This document shows positions 7,757 to 16,419 of a stretch of DNA of 16,495 bases, piece after piece. This DNA is from Candidatus Methylomirabilis sp. GTDB taxonomy: Bacteria; DYJV01. The stretch lies in contig DYJV01000054.1 in the NCBI GenBank assembly GCA_020722945.1, positions 1 through 16,495 of the forward strand. The letters are read 5' to 3'. How positions within the stretch are numbered: position 1 is the stretch's first letter; the number at the start of each line of letters is the position of its first letter. The translations under genes and the position numbers were made by a program. Below the pieces are notes generated by a model. It searched no databases, was not told the origin of the DNA, and worked only from the letters and a program-made list of their open reading frames with translations.

Positions 7757-9830
7757 TTACAACACTCTCCTTTCTCTCATCAAGATGCTTCATTATATTT
7801 TTTAAACCATCAAAGAGTTCTTTAGAATAGTAAGTATCAAGAGAGTCCAAATTTATTATATGGGGAGTTATGGCTATTATCAGCTCTGTCCTCTCATCAC
7901 TTTTGTTTTTGGAACCAAAAAGGTAACCCAAAACAGGGATATCACTTAAAAGAGGGACTCCAGAATTACTATTGTCTATCTTATTTTTGATAAGTCCACC
8001 TATTACTATTGTTTGTGAATCATAAGCAACAAGGGATGTCTCAGCTGACCTTTTTAAAAATGATGGTGAATCTATCCCTGAGACAACATTTTTTTTCGGC
8101 TCTGAAACCTCCTCTTTTACTTCAAGTCTCACTAATCCGAGCGGGTTTATCTGAGGCTTTACACTCAGAAGTATTCCAGTTTTCCTATATTGAACAGAAT
8201 TGGTAATATTACCATCACTACTTACATTTGTAACAGATGATGTAATAATAGGAACTTCCTCACCTATCTCTATCTTTGCTTCCTTATTGTCAACAGATAA
8301 AATAGATGGTGATGCCAATATCTGGACATCTGATTTGTCTTGTATGGCATTTAGAAGACCTCTTATCCCACCTGCTTTATCATAAAGAGCATAGCTAAAC
8401 CCGATTAGACTACTCGAACCAATAATATCATCCCTTGCAGGAACACCAGTTCCTGAATTGAGATTGAGACCAGCATTAAAGTTGTCTCCATCAATTTTGA
8501 TACCATTATTTTTAAGATACCACTGAATCCCATATTTCAAACTATTGTTATAAGAAATTTCAGCAATTAATAGATCTATCAGCACCTGTTTTGGAACTAC
8601 ATCAAGTTTTTTAAGAACATCGTATATTATATTATAATCTTCAACAGAACTCCTTATTATGATAAAGTTATTGTTACTATCAGGAATGAAAAAGACCTCT
8701 CCATTTAGAGAACCTTTATTAAAACTTGCACCTTGGACTATCACCTTGCCCTCTTTAGTCTTGGTAGCTTTGCCGCCATAGAGCTGTTTTAGGATATTTG
8801 CAAGCTCTTCAGCTTTAACATTTGAAATAGGGACAACAAATACTCTACTGTTGTAAGACTCTTCAGGAACATCCGCCTCTTTTATCCATTTGACCATCAT
8901 ATCAACAAGATTCGCCTCTTTCCCAATAACAAGAATAGAGTTATTTGAAACAATAGGGTAGACAAAAACATCTTTCAATATCCCTGTTTTAGAGAAAATA
9001 GCCTGAGATTTGAGTATCTCATCACTCATTTTTTTAGCTTCTTGAGCAGTTATATGTTGAAACTTTAATACTTTGAATATCAAACCTTCAAAAACTTGAC
9101 TATCGAGAATTTCAATTATCTTTTTTATATTAGAGATATTCCCTTTTTTATCTGCAATAATAATAGAATTTGAGGCATTCACAGATACAGCAGCTGCTCC
9201 ATTACTTAAAAAAGGTTTGATATTGTTAACAATGTCAAATGAACCTATATGTTTGAGCTGAATAACTTCTATCGAATGCATATTTGCAGGGTCTCTAAAA
9301 TTAACATTTTTACTTGTATCTTTATTTAGGATGACTTTATAGATATTATTTTCAAAGAGCAAAGTAAGACCAGCAACATCAAGAGCTTCAGTAACTATCT
9401 CAATAATCTCATCATCTGTATAATTACCACTGACTCTCATTGCCATTTTAGTTTTTATTGAGGGATCAACAACAAAATCTTTATTAAGAATATCACCCAA
9501 AATATTACTTATAACCTCATAAACATCAACATTGTCAAAAACAAGATCAATTTTCTTCTTAGGTAGATTCTTCTTTTTTGCAACAGCACTATCTTGTGGG
9601 GGAGATTGCTTTACAGGTAGAGGAGAGTTATTGGTAATGACTTTTTTTACCTCTTTTTTGTCAGTTGTAGATTTATTGTCAACTATATTTTTAGAAGTAT
9701 CTTGAGTAACAATAGCTTGTAGAGTTTTGTTGTCAGGGGAGGAGCTATTGTCAGAAAGAGCAACTACACCTCTTTTACCACAAGAAAATAGAAATATCAG
9801 AATAAAAAAAACAAAAAATAATTTTCTCAT
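7737..9830 (-). CDS. gspD: Type II secretion outer-membrane secretin, predicted lipoprotein
   Basis: The 697-residue secretin forms the multimeric outer-membrane channel of the type II machine. The N-terminus is a lipoprotein signal ending in the lipobox LFSC, with C17 as the lipid-bearing residue. A disordered Ser/Lys/Asn-rich linker runs to about 90. Ring domains follow: N0 (about 93-170), N1 (186-245), N2 (252-322) and N3 (328-413). The secretin domain (about 415-658) shows VQILASPSILSVDNKEAKI, EEVPI, and GVPLLSDIPVLGYLF with TELIIAITPHII. A tail of about 38 residues completes it. The start ATG overlaps the gspM stop by one base (TAATG). Most GspD proteins rely on a separate pilotin; lipidated secretins such as HxcQ need none. 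The secretin call is certain, lipidation is predicted. Confidence 0.95.
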   Translation of the reverse strand: MRKLFFVFFILIFLFSCGKRGVVALSDNSSSPDNKTLQAIVTQDTSKNIVDNKSTTDKKEVKKVITNNSPLPVKQSPPQDSAVAKKKNLPKKKIDLVFDNVDVYEVISNILGDILNKDFVVDPSIKTKMAMRVSGNYTDDEIIEIVTEALDVAGLTLLFENNIYKVILNKDTSKNVNFRDPANMHSIEVIQLKHIGSFDIVNNIKPFLSNGAAAVSVNASNSIIIADKKGNISNIKKIIEILDSQVFEGLIFKVLKFQHITAQEAKKMSDEILKSQAIFSKTGILKDVFVYPIVSNNSILVIGKEANLVDMMVKWIKEADVPEESYNSRVFVVPISNVKAEELANILKQLYGGKATKTKEGKVIVQGASFNKGSLNGEVFFIPDSNNNFIIIRSSVEDYNIIYDVLKKLDVVPKQVLIDLLIAEISYNNSLKYGIQWYLKNNGIKIDGDNFNAGLNLNSGTGVPARDDIIGSSSLIGFSYALYDKAGGIRGLLNAIQDKSDVQILASPSILSVDNKEAKIEIGEEVPIITSSVTNVSSDGNITNSVQYRKTGILLSVKPQINPLGLVRLEVKEEVSEPKKNVVSGIDSPSFLKRSAETSLVAYDSQTIVIGGLIKNKIDNSNSGVPLLSDIPVLGYLFGSKNKSDERTELIIAITPHIINLDSLDTYYSKELFDGLKNIMKHLDERKESVVNGIKLN

Positions 9831-10393
9831 TATTTAACCTCTTCTATCTTTTTTAAATAAATTGAACTCATTACCAATCTTACTCTCAAAGGAGTATCTG
9901 ATTTAGGATCAGCAAAAGAGATATTAAAATCTTGAACAGAAATAACAAAATTTGATTTGTTGATATATTGAAAAACTTGAAGCAATGTCTCTGTGTTTGT
10001 TTTAAAATTTATCTCTAATCCACAAATATAGTAAAGCCCTTTATCTTTGATAGGGAATTGGCGGTAATCTGAGACATCTATCCCTTTATTTGTGAAATAC
10101 TCAAAAATATACTTCTGAAAAGCATCAATAGTGTCAGATGCATCTTTACCATTAAATATCCCCAATTGAAGCTCTTTAAGCTTATCTGAAGATATTTTTA
10201 GGGAATTTTTTATACTATTTAATGCTGCTCTCTTCTCCTTTATTTTTAGGATCATCTGGTTATTTTTAGATATTTCATTTTCAAGTGAAATATTCCCTGT
10301 ATGCTGCTTATGATAACCATACCTAATCATAAGAAAAGTAACAAGAACAAGTATGATAAGAATATAAAATTTACCCTTGTTATCTAATACCAT
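9830..10393 (-). CDS. gspM: GspM/PilO-like inner-membrane platform protein
   Basis: Starting at the ATG at 10393, the product has 187 residues. A single transmembrane segment (about 8-25) follows a short cytoplasmic N-terminus. A Lys-rich coiled-coil stretch (about 35-75) and a C-terminal alpha/beta domain come next, the layout of GspM and PilO proteins. These pair with GspL to link the ATPase to the periplasm. Sequence similarity to known GspM is low, as is usual for the family, so the call rests on topology and position between gspL and gspD. Two TTG codons lie just upstream (10399, 10396). An AAGG sits 6 nt before the first, so a start two codons earlier is possible. It overlaps gspL by 14 nt. 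Confidence 0.65.
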   Translation of the reverse strand: MVLDNKGKFYILIILVLVTFLMIRYGYHKQHTGNISLENEISKNNQMILKIKEKRAALNSIKNSLKISSDKLKELQLGIFNGKDASDTIDAFQKYIFEYFTNKGIDVSDYRQFPIKDKGLYYICGLEINFKTNTETLLQVFQYINKSNFVISVQDFNISFADPKSDTPLRVRLVMSSIYLKKIEEVK

Positions 10394-11501
10394 CAACAAA
10401 CTTCGCCTTTATAGAGAATTTTTCAAAACCATTCGGTTCTCTGACTATTTTATTGTTAATCTGAACCTCCTTTAAAAACTCAAGTTTTTTCATATTATCA
10501 AGGATTGTAGAAGCTGAGTCAGCTTTCCCTTCAATTATTAGGTTGTCATTATTAAGTGAGATCTGCCTGATTGAGACTTTCTTATCAGAGGATAAAATTT
10601 CAACAAGTCTATTAAAATCAAATGAAGATTTTCTAAATTTGTTAATTTCATCAATTACCTTTATTATTTTACTGTTCTGCTCATCAGCTTTCTGAAAAGG
10701 CTCAAGCTCTTTCAACTCTTGCGAAACCTGATCCTTTGAAATATTAAACTTCTTTTTGAGAGAGCTTTTCTGAAAAAGAAGAACAGTGTAAATTGAGATG
10801 TTTAGTAAAATTATAAATATAATTGCAGGAACAAAGATAACTGCCACAAAATCGTATTTACCAGAGTCTATAAAATTTAACTTGATTTTGTCCCCATGCT
10901 GAATAATTTTGGGAAAAACTTCCTCAACACTCAAATCTTCTTTAATATATTTATCCAAGATTGCTTGATCTATAACAGTTTGAAATATTGCAATATTATG
11001 AATATCTTCAATAATTGTGTAATATTTATCGTTAAGATGATAACAGAAATTACCCCTATTTATAAAAATCTCCATAAGTGGTGCTATCAGAACTATCTTC
11101 TTATCCAACTTCTCCTGCTTGAGTATCTCTATCAAAGGGGAAAGGTCTGTATAAGTATAAAAAACCGTTGCCTTAAATAGAGCTTTCTGCTCTCTTTTTA
11201 GGATGACCTTTTTGTATGTAATACTACTTTTGTTGTCAACATTGTTAAGAAGTAGCATATTGTAAGCAGCTTCCCTTGCATCTCTCATATTTGAAATGTT
11301 GATATCAAAGTTTTCTATAAAAATGTTGTTGTCAGTGATGAAAAGTTCTACCTTTCGGACTTTGGAAGATAGATCTTTCAGTTTTGAAGCAAAATCTTCA
11401 AGCGAACTACCCACAACACCCTCACCAACAGAGTAGTAAAGATCATTCTGGTTATTGTATATTAATATTAAAGTGCTCTTTTTTAAATTAGCTTTTTCCA
11501 T
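10380..11501 (-). CDS. gspL: GspL/PilN-like inner-membrane platform protein
   Basis: The 373-residue protein has a cytoplasmic N-terminal region (about 1-215), one transmembrane segment (217-243, Ile/Phe-rich), a Lys/Glu-rich coiled coil (about 247-290) and a small periplasmic alpha/beta domain (about 290-365). This bitopic layout is that of GspL, which recruits the GspE ATPase through its actin-like cytoplasmic domain and pairs with GspM. The N-terminal region is too diverged for me to identify ATPase-fold motifs, so the name depends on topology, size and operon position. The ATG at 11501 overlaps gspK by 19 nt, with no strong Shine-Dalgarno. This suggests coupled translation. Confidence 0.72.
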   Translation of the reverse strand: MEKANLKKSTLILIYNNQNDLYYSVGEGVVGSSLEDFASKLKDLSSKVRKVELFITDNNIFIENFDINISNMRDAREAAYNMLLLNNVDNKSSITYKKVILKREQKALFKATVFYTYTDLSPLIEILKQEKLDKKIVLIAPLMEIFINRGNFCYHLNDKYYTIIEDIHNIAIFQTVIDQAILDKYIKEDLSVEEVFPKIIQHGDKIKLNFIDSGKYDFVAVIFVPAIIFIILLNISIYTVLLFQKSSLKKKFNISKDQVSQELKELEPFQKADEQNSKIIKVIDEINKFRKSSFDFNRLVEILSSDKKVSIRQISLNNDNLIIEGKADSASTILDNMKKLEFLKEVQINNKIVREPNGFEKFSIKAKFVDGIR

Positions 11502-12268
11502 TTTATAAGCTCAAATGGTCCTTTCAACCGACCTAAAAATAGTATATAAACATTGTCACTATTAGCAGGTCTTAAATATAATCTCAATATATTTTTGTAA
11601 GTTTCTTTTTTATTAGAAGCAACATTAAATCTTGTATAGCCACTCTTGTAAGTAGTAAAAAGTGGGAGTAACCCTTTATACTCTATACTGTTATTGTCAT
11701 TTTTTATGATATAAAAAAAATCCCGCTCCTTTATATTTTTTATCTTTCTAATTTCAAAAACATCTTTTAGATTTGAATTGGCAGGAGAGTAGCCAAATTT
11801 TTCATAATCATCCTTCTCCGCTCCATTTGCTCTCTTTATATCATCAGGATCTATCCAATCAAGGATACAATCAGCAATTTCATCGATATTTATATCACTC
11901 CTATCTGTGAAAACCTCATTTAATTTATTTTTTAGACTCTCTTCGTTACTTGCATTTATATCAAACAACCCTGCTTCAGGCTGTATCATGACAAAATACT
12001 CCTTTTTATCAACTACTATATTTGTCCCCTCTTGCAATCTCTTTAGTGTATCACCTTCAAAGTAATCGTTGTATAATCCACTCTTGGTTATTAACTCTGA
12101 AAAAACTATTGTCAATTTCTTAAAATCATTTGAAAATAGTAATTTGTTGGAGTAATTGTAACATATCTCCTGATTCAGTTTTGCATAATATATCGAGTTC
12201 ATAAGAAAAAAAGATATTACACCAGTTATCAGAAGTAAAAAAATAAGGACACTCCCTCTTCTATTCAT
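11483..12268 (-). CDS. gspK: Type II secretion minor pseudopilin GspK
   Basis: The 261-residue protein begins with a short prepilin leader MNRRG, cleaved before S6, then a hydrophobic stretch (6-23). Glu5 of the mature pilin is absent, as is normal for GspK, which caps the pseudopilus tip. Family motifs are clear: EAGLFDINAS near 98-107, ILDWIDPDD near 135-143, and an acidic loop GAEKDDYEKFGYSPANSNLKDVFEI (about 149-173) corresponding to the DWIDxDD...PANxxL signature and its calcium-binding region. The length is shorter than typical (about 320). The ATG overlaps the gspJ end by 8 nt (ATGAATAG). Identification is firm because of the signature and position after gspJ. Confidence 0.9.
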   Translation of the reverse strand: MNRRGSVLIFLLLITGVISFFLMNSIYYAKLNQEICYNYSNKLLFSNDFKKLTIVFSELITKSGLYNDYFEGDTLKRLQEGTNIVVDKKEYFVMIQPEAGLFDINASNEESLKNKLNEVFTDRSDINIDEIADCILDWIDPDDIKRANGAEKDDYEKFGYSPANSNLKDVFEIRKIKNIKERDFFYIIKNDNNSIEYKGLLPLFTTYKSGYTRFNVASNKKETYKNILRLYLRPANSDNVYILFLGRLKGPFELIKWKKLI

Positions 12269-12857
12269 AATTTGAAACTTTAATCTCTTTTTCTACTAAT
12301 TTGTCATTCACAATAAATTTTATATTTAAAGCAACTGAAATGGGCAGCTCTCCATCAATATCAACTTTTTCACTGTTTTGATTGTTATTAGGCTCTCTTA
12401 CAATATATCTAAACTCTGCTTTATCAATATCATCAATCTCAACACAACTCCCCTCATTTTCAAGAATAGCATAATCAACTATATCCTGCTCATTTGCAAT
12501 AGTTTTGAAACATAAAAGGAGCACTTTTTTACTACTTTTAAAAAAATATCCAACTTCATTTCTCCCAGTAGGATTGCTGTTTGTTTCATCTGTTATAAAT
12601 GCAAAGTAATCTATACCACCTTTAATGAAGAGCTTTCCATTATAATTTATAGGGACAAAATTATTAAATTCAAGGTTTATCAGTGAATCTATAAAAAAAA
12701 ACTTTTGATTGATCTGGAATATCTCCCTGCTCTTCTGCCACCCATTGACAAAGAAGTTAAGAGTAATCGAAACCATAAGCACTACAAAAAGAGATATAGT
12801 AGTTGCAACAGTAACTTCAATGAGCGTAAACCCACTATTTTTGGATATAAAATTCAA
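12261..12857 (-). CDS. gspJ: Type II secretion minor pseudopilin GspJ (TTG start)
   Basis: The 198-residue pseudopilin begins with leader MNFISKNSG, cleaved before FTLIEVTVATT, and keeps Glu5. The transmembrane helix runs to about residue 32 and is followed by a variable beta-rich body. GspJ joins GspI and GspK in the tip complex. I assign the start to a TTG at 12857-12855, preceded by AAGGAG at 12870-12865 with a 7-nt spacer. The frame is open further upstream to 12941, but that would give an improbably long leader and lies inside gspI. The gene overlaps gspI by 23 nt. A run of nine A/T bases at 12693-12701 lies inside the gene. It is GspJ by order between the I-type and K-type genes; sequence alone says only pseudopilin. 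Confidence 0.85.
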   Translation of the reverse strand: MNFISKNSGFTLIEVTVATTISLFVVLMVSITLNFFVNGWQKSREIFQINQKFFFIDSLINLEFNNFVPINYNGKLFIKGGIDYFAFITDETNSNPTGRNEVGYFFKSSKKVLLLCFKTIANEQDIVDYAILENEGSCVEIDDIDKAEFRYIVREPNNNQNSEKVDIDGELPISVALNIKFIVNDKLVEKEIKVSNYE

Positions 12858-13212
12858 ACTTATACTCCTTGCTCTCTTTAAATAACATAATAAGTATCTT
12901 ATAAGCATTTTCTGGAGTAATATCAAAAGAGTTGTTAACATTAAAAATAGGTTTCTTTATATCAATTTTGTAATTCCACTCTTCCCCTAATTGACCTGAC
13001 TCTTCAGACTCTTCTAATGGCTCATTGCTGCTCATTTTTTTCTCTATAAAATTGTGATAGACACTTTTTGCAGCAGTCGTAGCATCGAGGATATCATTCC
13101 CAGAAGTAGTAATTCTCACACTTAAAGAGTAAGAGTAGTAGATAACACTTAATAGTATCCCTGCTATAACCATTGCAACAACTACTTCTATCAAAGTAAA
13201 TCCATTTTTCAT
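12835..13212 (-). CDS. gspI: Type II secretion minor pseudopilin GspI
   Basis: The 125-residue protein starts with the very short leader MKNG, cleaved before FTLIEVVVAMVIAGI, with Glu5 present. The helix runs to about residue 30, and the small globular body contains an acidic loop (EPLEESEESGQLGEE, about 64-78). Size and leader fit GspI, the first minor pseudopilin in building the tip. The ATG at 13212 follows the gspH stop by 3 nt, and no clear Shine-Dalgarno is seen, so coupling to gspH is likely. GspH and GspI can be confused; the size, the short leader and order support GspI. Confidence 0.82.
   Translation of the reverse strand: MKNGFTLIEVVVAMVIAGILLSVIYYSYSLSVRITTSGNDILDATTAAKSVYHNFIEKKMSSNEPLEESEESGQLGEEWNYKIDIKKPIFNVNNSFDITPENAYKILIMLFKESKEYKFEFYIQK
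12865..12870 (-). promoter_or_regulatory. Shine-Dalgarno inside gspI that fixes the gspJ TTG start
   Basis: AAGGAG (CTCCTT on the plus strand) lies within the last codons of gspI, 7 nt before the TTG at 12857. It supports internal initiation of gspJ at that TTG, giving a nine-residue prepilin leader of normal length. Confidence 0.7.
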
Positions 13213-13215
13213 ATG

Positions 13216-13665
13216 TCAAATCACTATATCCATACTTTTTATAAGCCCTGTAGCCTGATTTACTAATATTTTTTTAGAAATTTTTTCACTGTAAAGATTA
13301 AGGTTCATGCCGGTAGATGAACCATTCCCATAAAAATATATATAAAATTTCCCATCATTATCTATAATTTTTATAGCTGTTATAGTGATTGTTTTCGGGA
13401 TAGGAACCCTCTCACTACTGTTATCAAGCGATACCACTCTTTCATCAGGATCAATAACAACTGTATATACTTTATCTTCAACAATACTTTTGACCCTTGC
13501 TTTCTCAAGTATCCTTACAAAGTAAAGAGCAAATCTTTTATCATCAACATCAGAGTTACTCTTAAAATTGAGAAAAACAAGTGAACTACTAAAACCTATT
13601 ATGAGCATAACAACTATAAGCTCTATTAATGTAAAACCTTTCTCTGAAAAGTTAAACCGTCTCAT
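13216..13665 (-). CDS. gspH: Type II secretion minor pseudopilin GspH
   Basis: The 149-residue pseudopilin has leader MRRFNFSEKG, cleaved before FTLIELIVVMLIIGFSSS, with Glu5 present. The body includes a YFYGNGSSTG segment and a late LVNQATGLIKS segment, matching the glycine-rich strand and C-terminal pattern of GspH and not the calcium-binding loop of the major pseudopilin GspG. The ATG at 13665 gives a normal leader; a GTG at 13683 would lengthen it without a better Shine-Dalgarno. It overlaps the gspF end by 14 nt and is the first pilin gene after gspF, where gspG normally stands. Confidence is high for pseudopilin and good for GspH. Confidence 0.83.
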   Translation of the reverse strand: MRRFNFSEKGFTLIELIVVMLIIGFSSSLVFLNFKSNSDVDDKRFALYFVRILEKARVKSIVEDKVYTVVIDPDERVVSLDNSSERVPIPKTITITAIKIIDNDGKFYIYFYGNGSSTGMNLNLYSEKISKKILVNQATGLIKSMDIVI

Positions 13666-14842
13666 TGATACTAAAAATTCCACTCAACATCGAAACTATA
13701 ATCGCTCCAATAAAAAGTCCCATTAAAATTATTGTGAGTGGCTCTAAAATATTCAGATATCTTTTTAAAAGATCCTTGACCACCTTGTTTGAAGTATTTG
13801 CAATATTTTTGAGTGCAATCGGAAGAGTCCCTGTCTCCTCACCAATAGACACAATACTTACAACATCAATAGGGAATTCTCCCGATTCTCTCATCAAAGA
13901 GCTCAACTTCTTACCCTGCTTTAATTTTCGGTTAAACAAACGGACAGAATTTCTGAGGTTATCAAGGAAAATAACCTTCTCACATAAAACAAGTGAATTT
14001 ATTATTGGAACGCCACCTTCAAGGAGTATCGACATCGTATTAAAAAGCCTGTAATAATCAAATTTAGTAAGAATCTTCCCCACAAGCGGCATTTTGATGA
14101 GGTAGGCATTTAGCTTTTTAATGTATTGATATTTTTTGTTAAAATAGATAAATGCAAAGATAGCCAAACCCAATATTACAATTATTGAAAACCAATATCC
14201 CCTCAAACCATTACCGAGCAGAAGAAGAAATGCCATGATAAATGGCGGCTCTTGCTGAAGATCTTCAAATATCTGACCAAATTTTGGGATTACAAATACG
14301 ATAAGGATAAGAGATGACAAGATACTTGTAATAAATAGTATCCCCGGATAAATAAGTGTAGAGATAACAAATTTCTTCGTTTCATAGATATCTGATTGAT
14401 AATTGTAAAGGTCTTCAAGTATTTTAACAAGGTTTCCACTCTCTTCACCAGCTTTTATCATACTTGTGTAAATTTCGTTAAAGTAATCTGGGTAAACTTT
14501 TAGAGCCTCTGATAAAGTTTTCCCACTTTTTATATCATTAACAACACTATAAATTATTTTTTTAAAATCATCATCTTCAACAAACTCGTGGATCAGTGAG
14601 AGAGCCTTAGACAACTCTATGTTTGATTTGAGGAGCGTAAAGAGATTTTCGTTGAATTCAAGGACAAGCTTCTTTTTAGCTGAACGAACATTAAAAAGTT
14701 TCTTCCTCTTTACTTCACGTATATTTGTAATGATAAGGTTGTCTTCTGATAACTTCTTTATTGCTTCAAATTTATTTACAGCAATTATAGAGCCTGATTT
14801 CTCTATACCCTTTTCATTAACCCCTTTATAAGAAAACTCCAT
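13652..14842 (-). CDS. gspF: Type II secretion inner-membrane platform protein GspF
   Basis: The 396-residue polytopic protein holds the platform that couples GspE ATP hydrolysis to pseudopilus growth. It has two T2SSF domains (about 64-187 and 262-384), each with the conserved glycine-glutamate motif: AGEESGNL near 131-138 and IGEETGTL near 333-340. Three transmembrane segments are visible at about 160-184, 217-235 and 368-390. Length and layout are normal for GspF/PilC. The ATG overlaps the gspE stop by one base (TAATG), implying coupled translation. The type II assignment over type IV pilus rests on the neighbouring gspK, gspH and gspC-like genes. Confidence 0.95.
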   Translation of the reverse strand: MEFSYKGVNEKGIEKSGSIIAVNKFEAIKKLSEDNLIITNIREVKRKKLFNVRSAKKKLVLEFNENLFTLLKSNIELSKALSLIHEFVEDDDFKKIIYSVVNDIKSGKTLSEALKVYPDYFNEIYTSMIKAGEESGNLVKILEDLYNYQSDIYETKKFVISTLIYPGILFITSILSSLILIVFVIPKFGQIFEDLQQEPPFIMAFLLLLGNGLRGYWFSIIVILGLAIFAFIYFNKKYQYIKKLNAYLIKMPLVGKILTKFDYYRLFNTMSILLEGGVPIINSLVLCEKVIFLDNLRNSVRLFNRKLKQGKKLSSLMRESGEFPIDVVSIVSIGEETGTLPIALKNIANTSNKVVKDLLKRYLNILEPLTIILMGLFIGAIIVSMLSGIFSINETV

Positions 14843-16335
14843 TACTTAGTAACCCTCAAAACTTCCTCTATTGTGGTAGTCCCATTAATCACTTTGAGAA
14901 AACCATCATCTCTCATTGTCTTAAAACCCTTATCTTTTGCCATTTTAAGCACATAATCGTTATCAAATTTATCTTTCATTAGCTCTCTTTTTAGCTCATC
15001 ATCATAGTGCAGTATCTCATAAACAGCCGTTCGACCTCTAAAACCAGTATTAGCACACTTTTTGCACCCTACACCTTTGTATAGCTTGTCAGTATACTTA
15101 AGAATGTCAAAATTGTAGAGCTTATTAAGAAGCTCAGCATAACTATCATCAACCTTAACCTCCTCTTTACAGTAAGGACAGATATTCCTTACCAGACGCT
15201 GACCAATTGAAGCTATGATTCCAGAAGCAAGGAGATACCCCTCCACCCCAAGGTCAATAAGCCTATTAAATGAGCTAAACGCATCATTCGTATGGAGTGT
15301 CGAAAATACAAGGTGACCTGTAAGAGCTGATTGTATTGCTATGGATGCTGTCTCAAAATCCCTTATCTCACCAATCAGAAGAACATCTGGGTCTTGGCGG
15401 AGTATAGATCTTAGTGCAGTGGCAAATGTAAGACCTATCTGTGCTTTTACCTGTATTTGATTGATACCTTCAAGCTGATACTCAACAGGATCTTCTACTG
15501 TAATTATCTTCCTTTCAGAAGTATTTATCTCCTTTAGTGCAGCATAAAGAGTAGTAGTCTTACCAGAACCTGTAGGACCTGTAACAAGTATTATCCCATA
15601 AGGTTTATGAATAATATTATCAAAAAGTGTTACCTGAGCCTCATTCATCCCAAGGTTAGAGAGATTGAGGATTTGGTTATCCTTTTTTAGAAGCCTCAAA
15701 ACTATACTTTCACCATAGATAGTAGGGATACTTGAAACCCTGATATCTATCTCAAGTCCATCCTGCTCGACCAAAACCTTTCCATCCTGAGGGACTCTGC
15801 TCTCTGCAATATTCATATTGCTCATTAGTTTCAATCTTGATAGTATCGCAGGTTGAACTTTTTTGGATAATCTTTCTATTTCGTGCAATATTCCATCAAT
15901 TCTAAAACGGACTTTGAGGTATTCTCTTGAAGGCTCAAAGTGAATATCAGAAGCATTGGTCTCAAGAGCATAACTGATATAGTTGTTAACAAGTCTTATG
16001 ATAGGGGCTTCCTGAGCAATATCTTTAAGCTGCTCAAGATCATTTATAAAAGCATCAGGATCATCCTGAGAATCTTCAACACTTCCAAGTTGAGCTTCAT
16101 ACCATTTGTAAAGTATCCTTTGGATCTCTTCATCACTTATATTCCTAACTTCAACTTTTTTGGAAAACATACGTTCAAATGAGCTCAAAGAGGAGAGTTG
16201 GGTCTTATCTGATATCAGAAGAAATATAGTCTCTTCATTTTCGCTTACTGGTAAAATACTGTGACGTTGTAAAAAATTTTTGTTGATGTTTTCCAGAATA
16301 AAAGGTTTATCTGGAATAACAAAATGCTGCTCCAT
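14842..16335 (-). CDS. gspE: Type II secretion ATPase GspE
   Basis: The 497-residue hexameric cytoplasmic ATPase powers pseudopilus assembly. An N-terminal GspL-binding region (about 1-105) precedes the catalytic domain. The catalytic domain shows Walker A GPTGSGKT (253-260), the Asp box ITVEDPVEY (278-286), Walker B DVLLIGEIRD (317-326) and the His box TGHLVFSTLHTND (339-351). A zinc-binding tetracysteine follows with CPYC (386/389) and CKKC (424/427), typical of GspE and PilB. Length is normal. The ATG has AAGGA at 16346-16342 (6-nt spacer). It is the first gene of the operon, with a promoter about 85 nt upstream, and overlaps gspF. Confidence 0.96.
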   Translation of the reverse strand: MEQHFVIPDKPFILENINKNFLQRHSILPVSENEETIFLLISDKTQLSSLSSFERMFSKKVEVRNISDEEIQRILYKWYEAQLGSVEDSQDDPDAFINDLEQLKDIAQEAPIIRLVNNYISYALETNASDIHFEPSREYLKVRFRIDGILHEIERLSKKVQPAILSRLKLMSNMNIAESRVPQDGKVLVEQDGLEIDIRVSSIPTIYGESIVLRLLKKDNQILNLSNLGMNEAQVTLFDNIIHKPYGIILVTGPTGSGKTTTLYAALKEINTSERKIITVEDPVEYQLEGINQIQVKAQIGLTFATALRSILRQDPDVLLIGEIRDFETASIAIQSALTGHLVFSTLHTNDAFSSFNRLIDLGVEGYLLASGIIASIGQRLVRNICPYCKEEVKVDDSYAELLNKLYNFDILKYTDKLYKGVGCKKCANTGFRGRTAVYEILHYDDELKRELMKDKFDNDYVLKMAKDKGFKTMRDDGFLKVINGTTTIEEVLRVTK

Positions 16336-16419
16336 AGGTGATCCTTAAAAATATTTTAAAATTATTTTCTTCATTAATGTTGTATTTGTCATTAAAAAAA
16401 TAATCATTTCCAATTTATT

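Noticed and set aside
12693-12701. Nine-base A/T run in gspJ as a phase-variation switch
   Set aside because: Such runs are common in AT-rich DNA, and the frame is intact. Similar eight-base runs occur in the ferredoxin and gspK, so there is no specific sign of switching.
12858-12941. Upstream extension of gspJ to 12941
   Set aside because: It overlaps gspI fully and would give a prepilin leader of about 37 residues. The TTG at 12857 with AAGGAG explains the data better.
13665-14054. Plus-strand open frame of 129 codons
   Set aside because: It is antisense to gspF, which has clear family motifs. No ribosome-binding site or recognisable protein features support it.
7025-16335. Type IV pilus operon instead of type II secretion
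   Set aside because: GspK and GspH signatures and the lack of pilT, pilM or a major pilin favour type II secretion, although GspL, GspM and GspC also resemble PilN, PilO and PilP.
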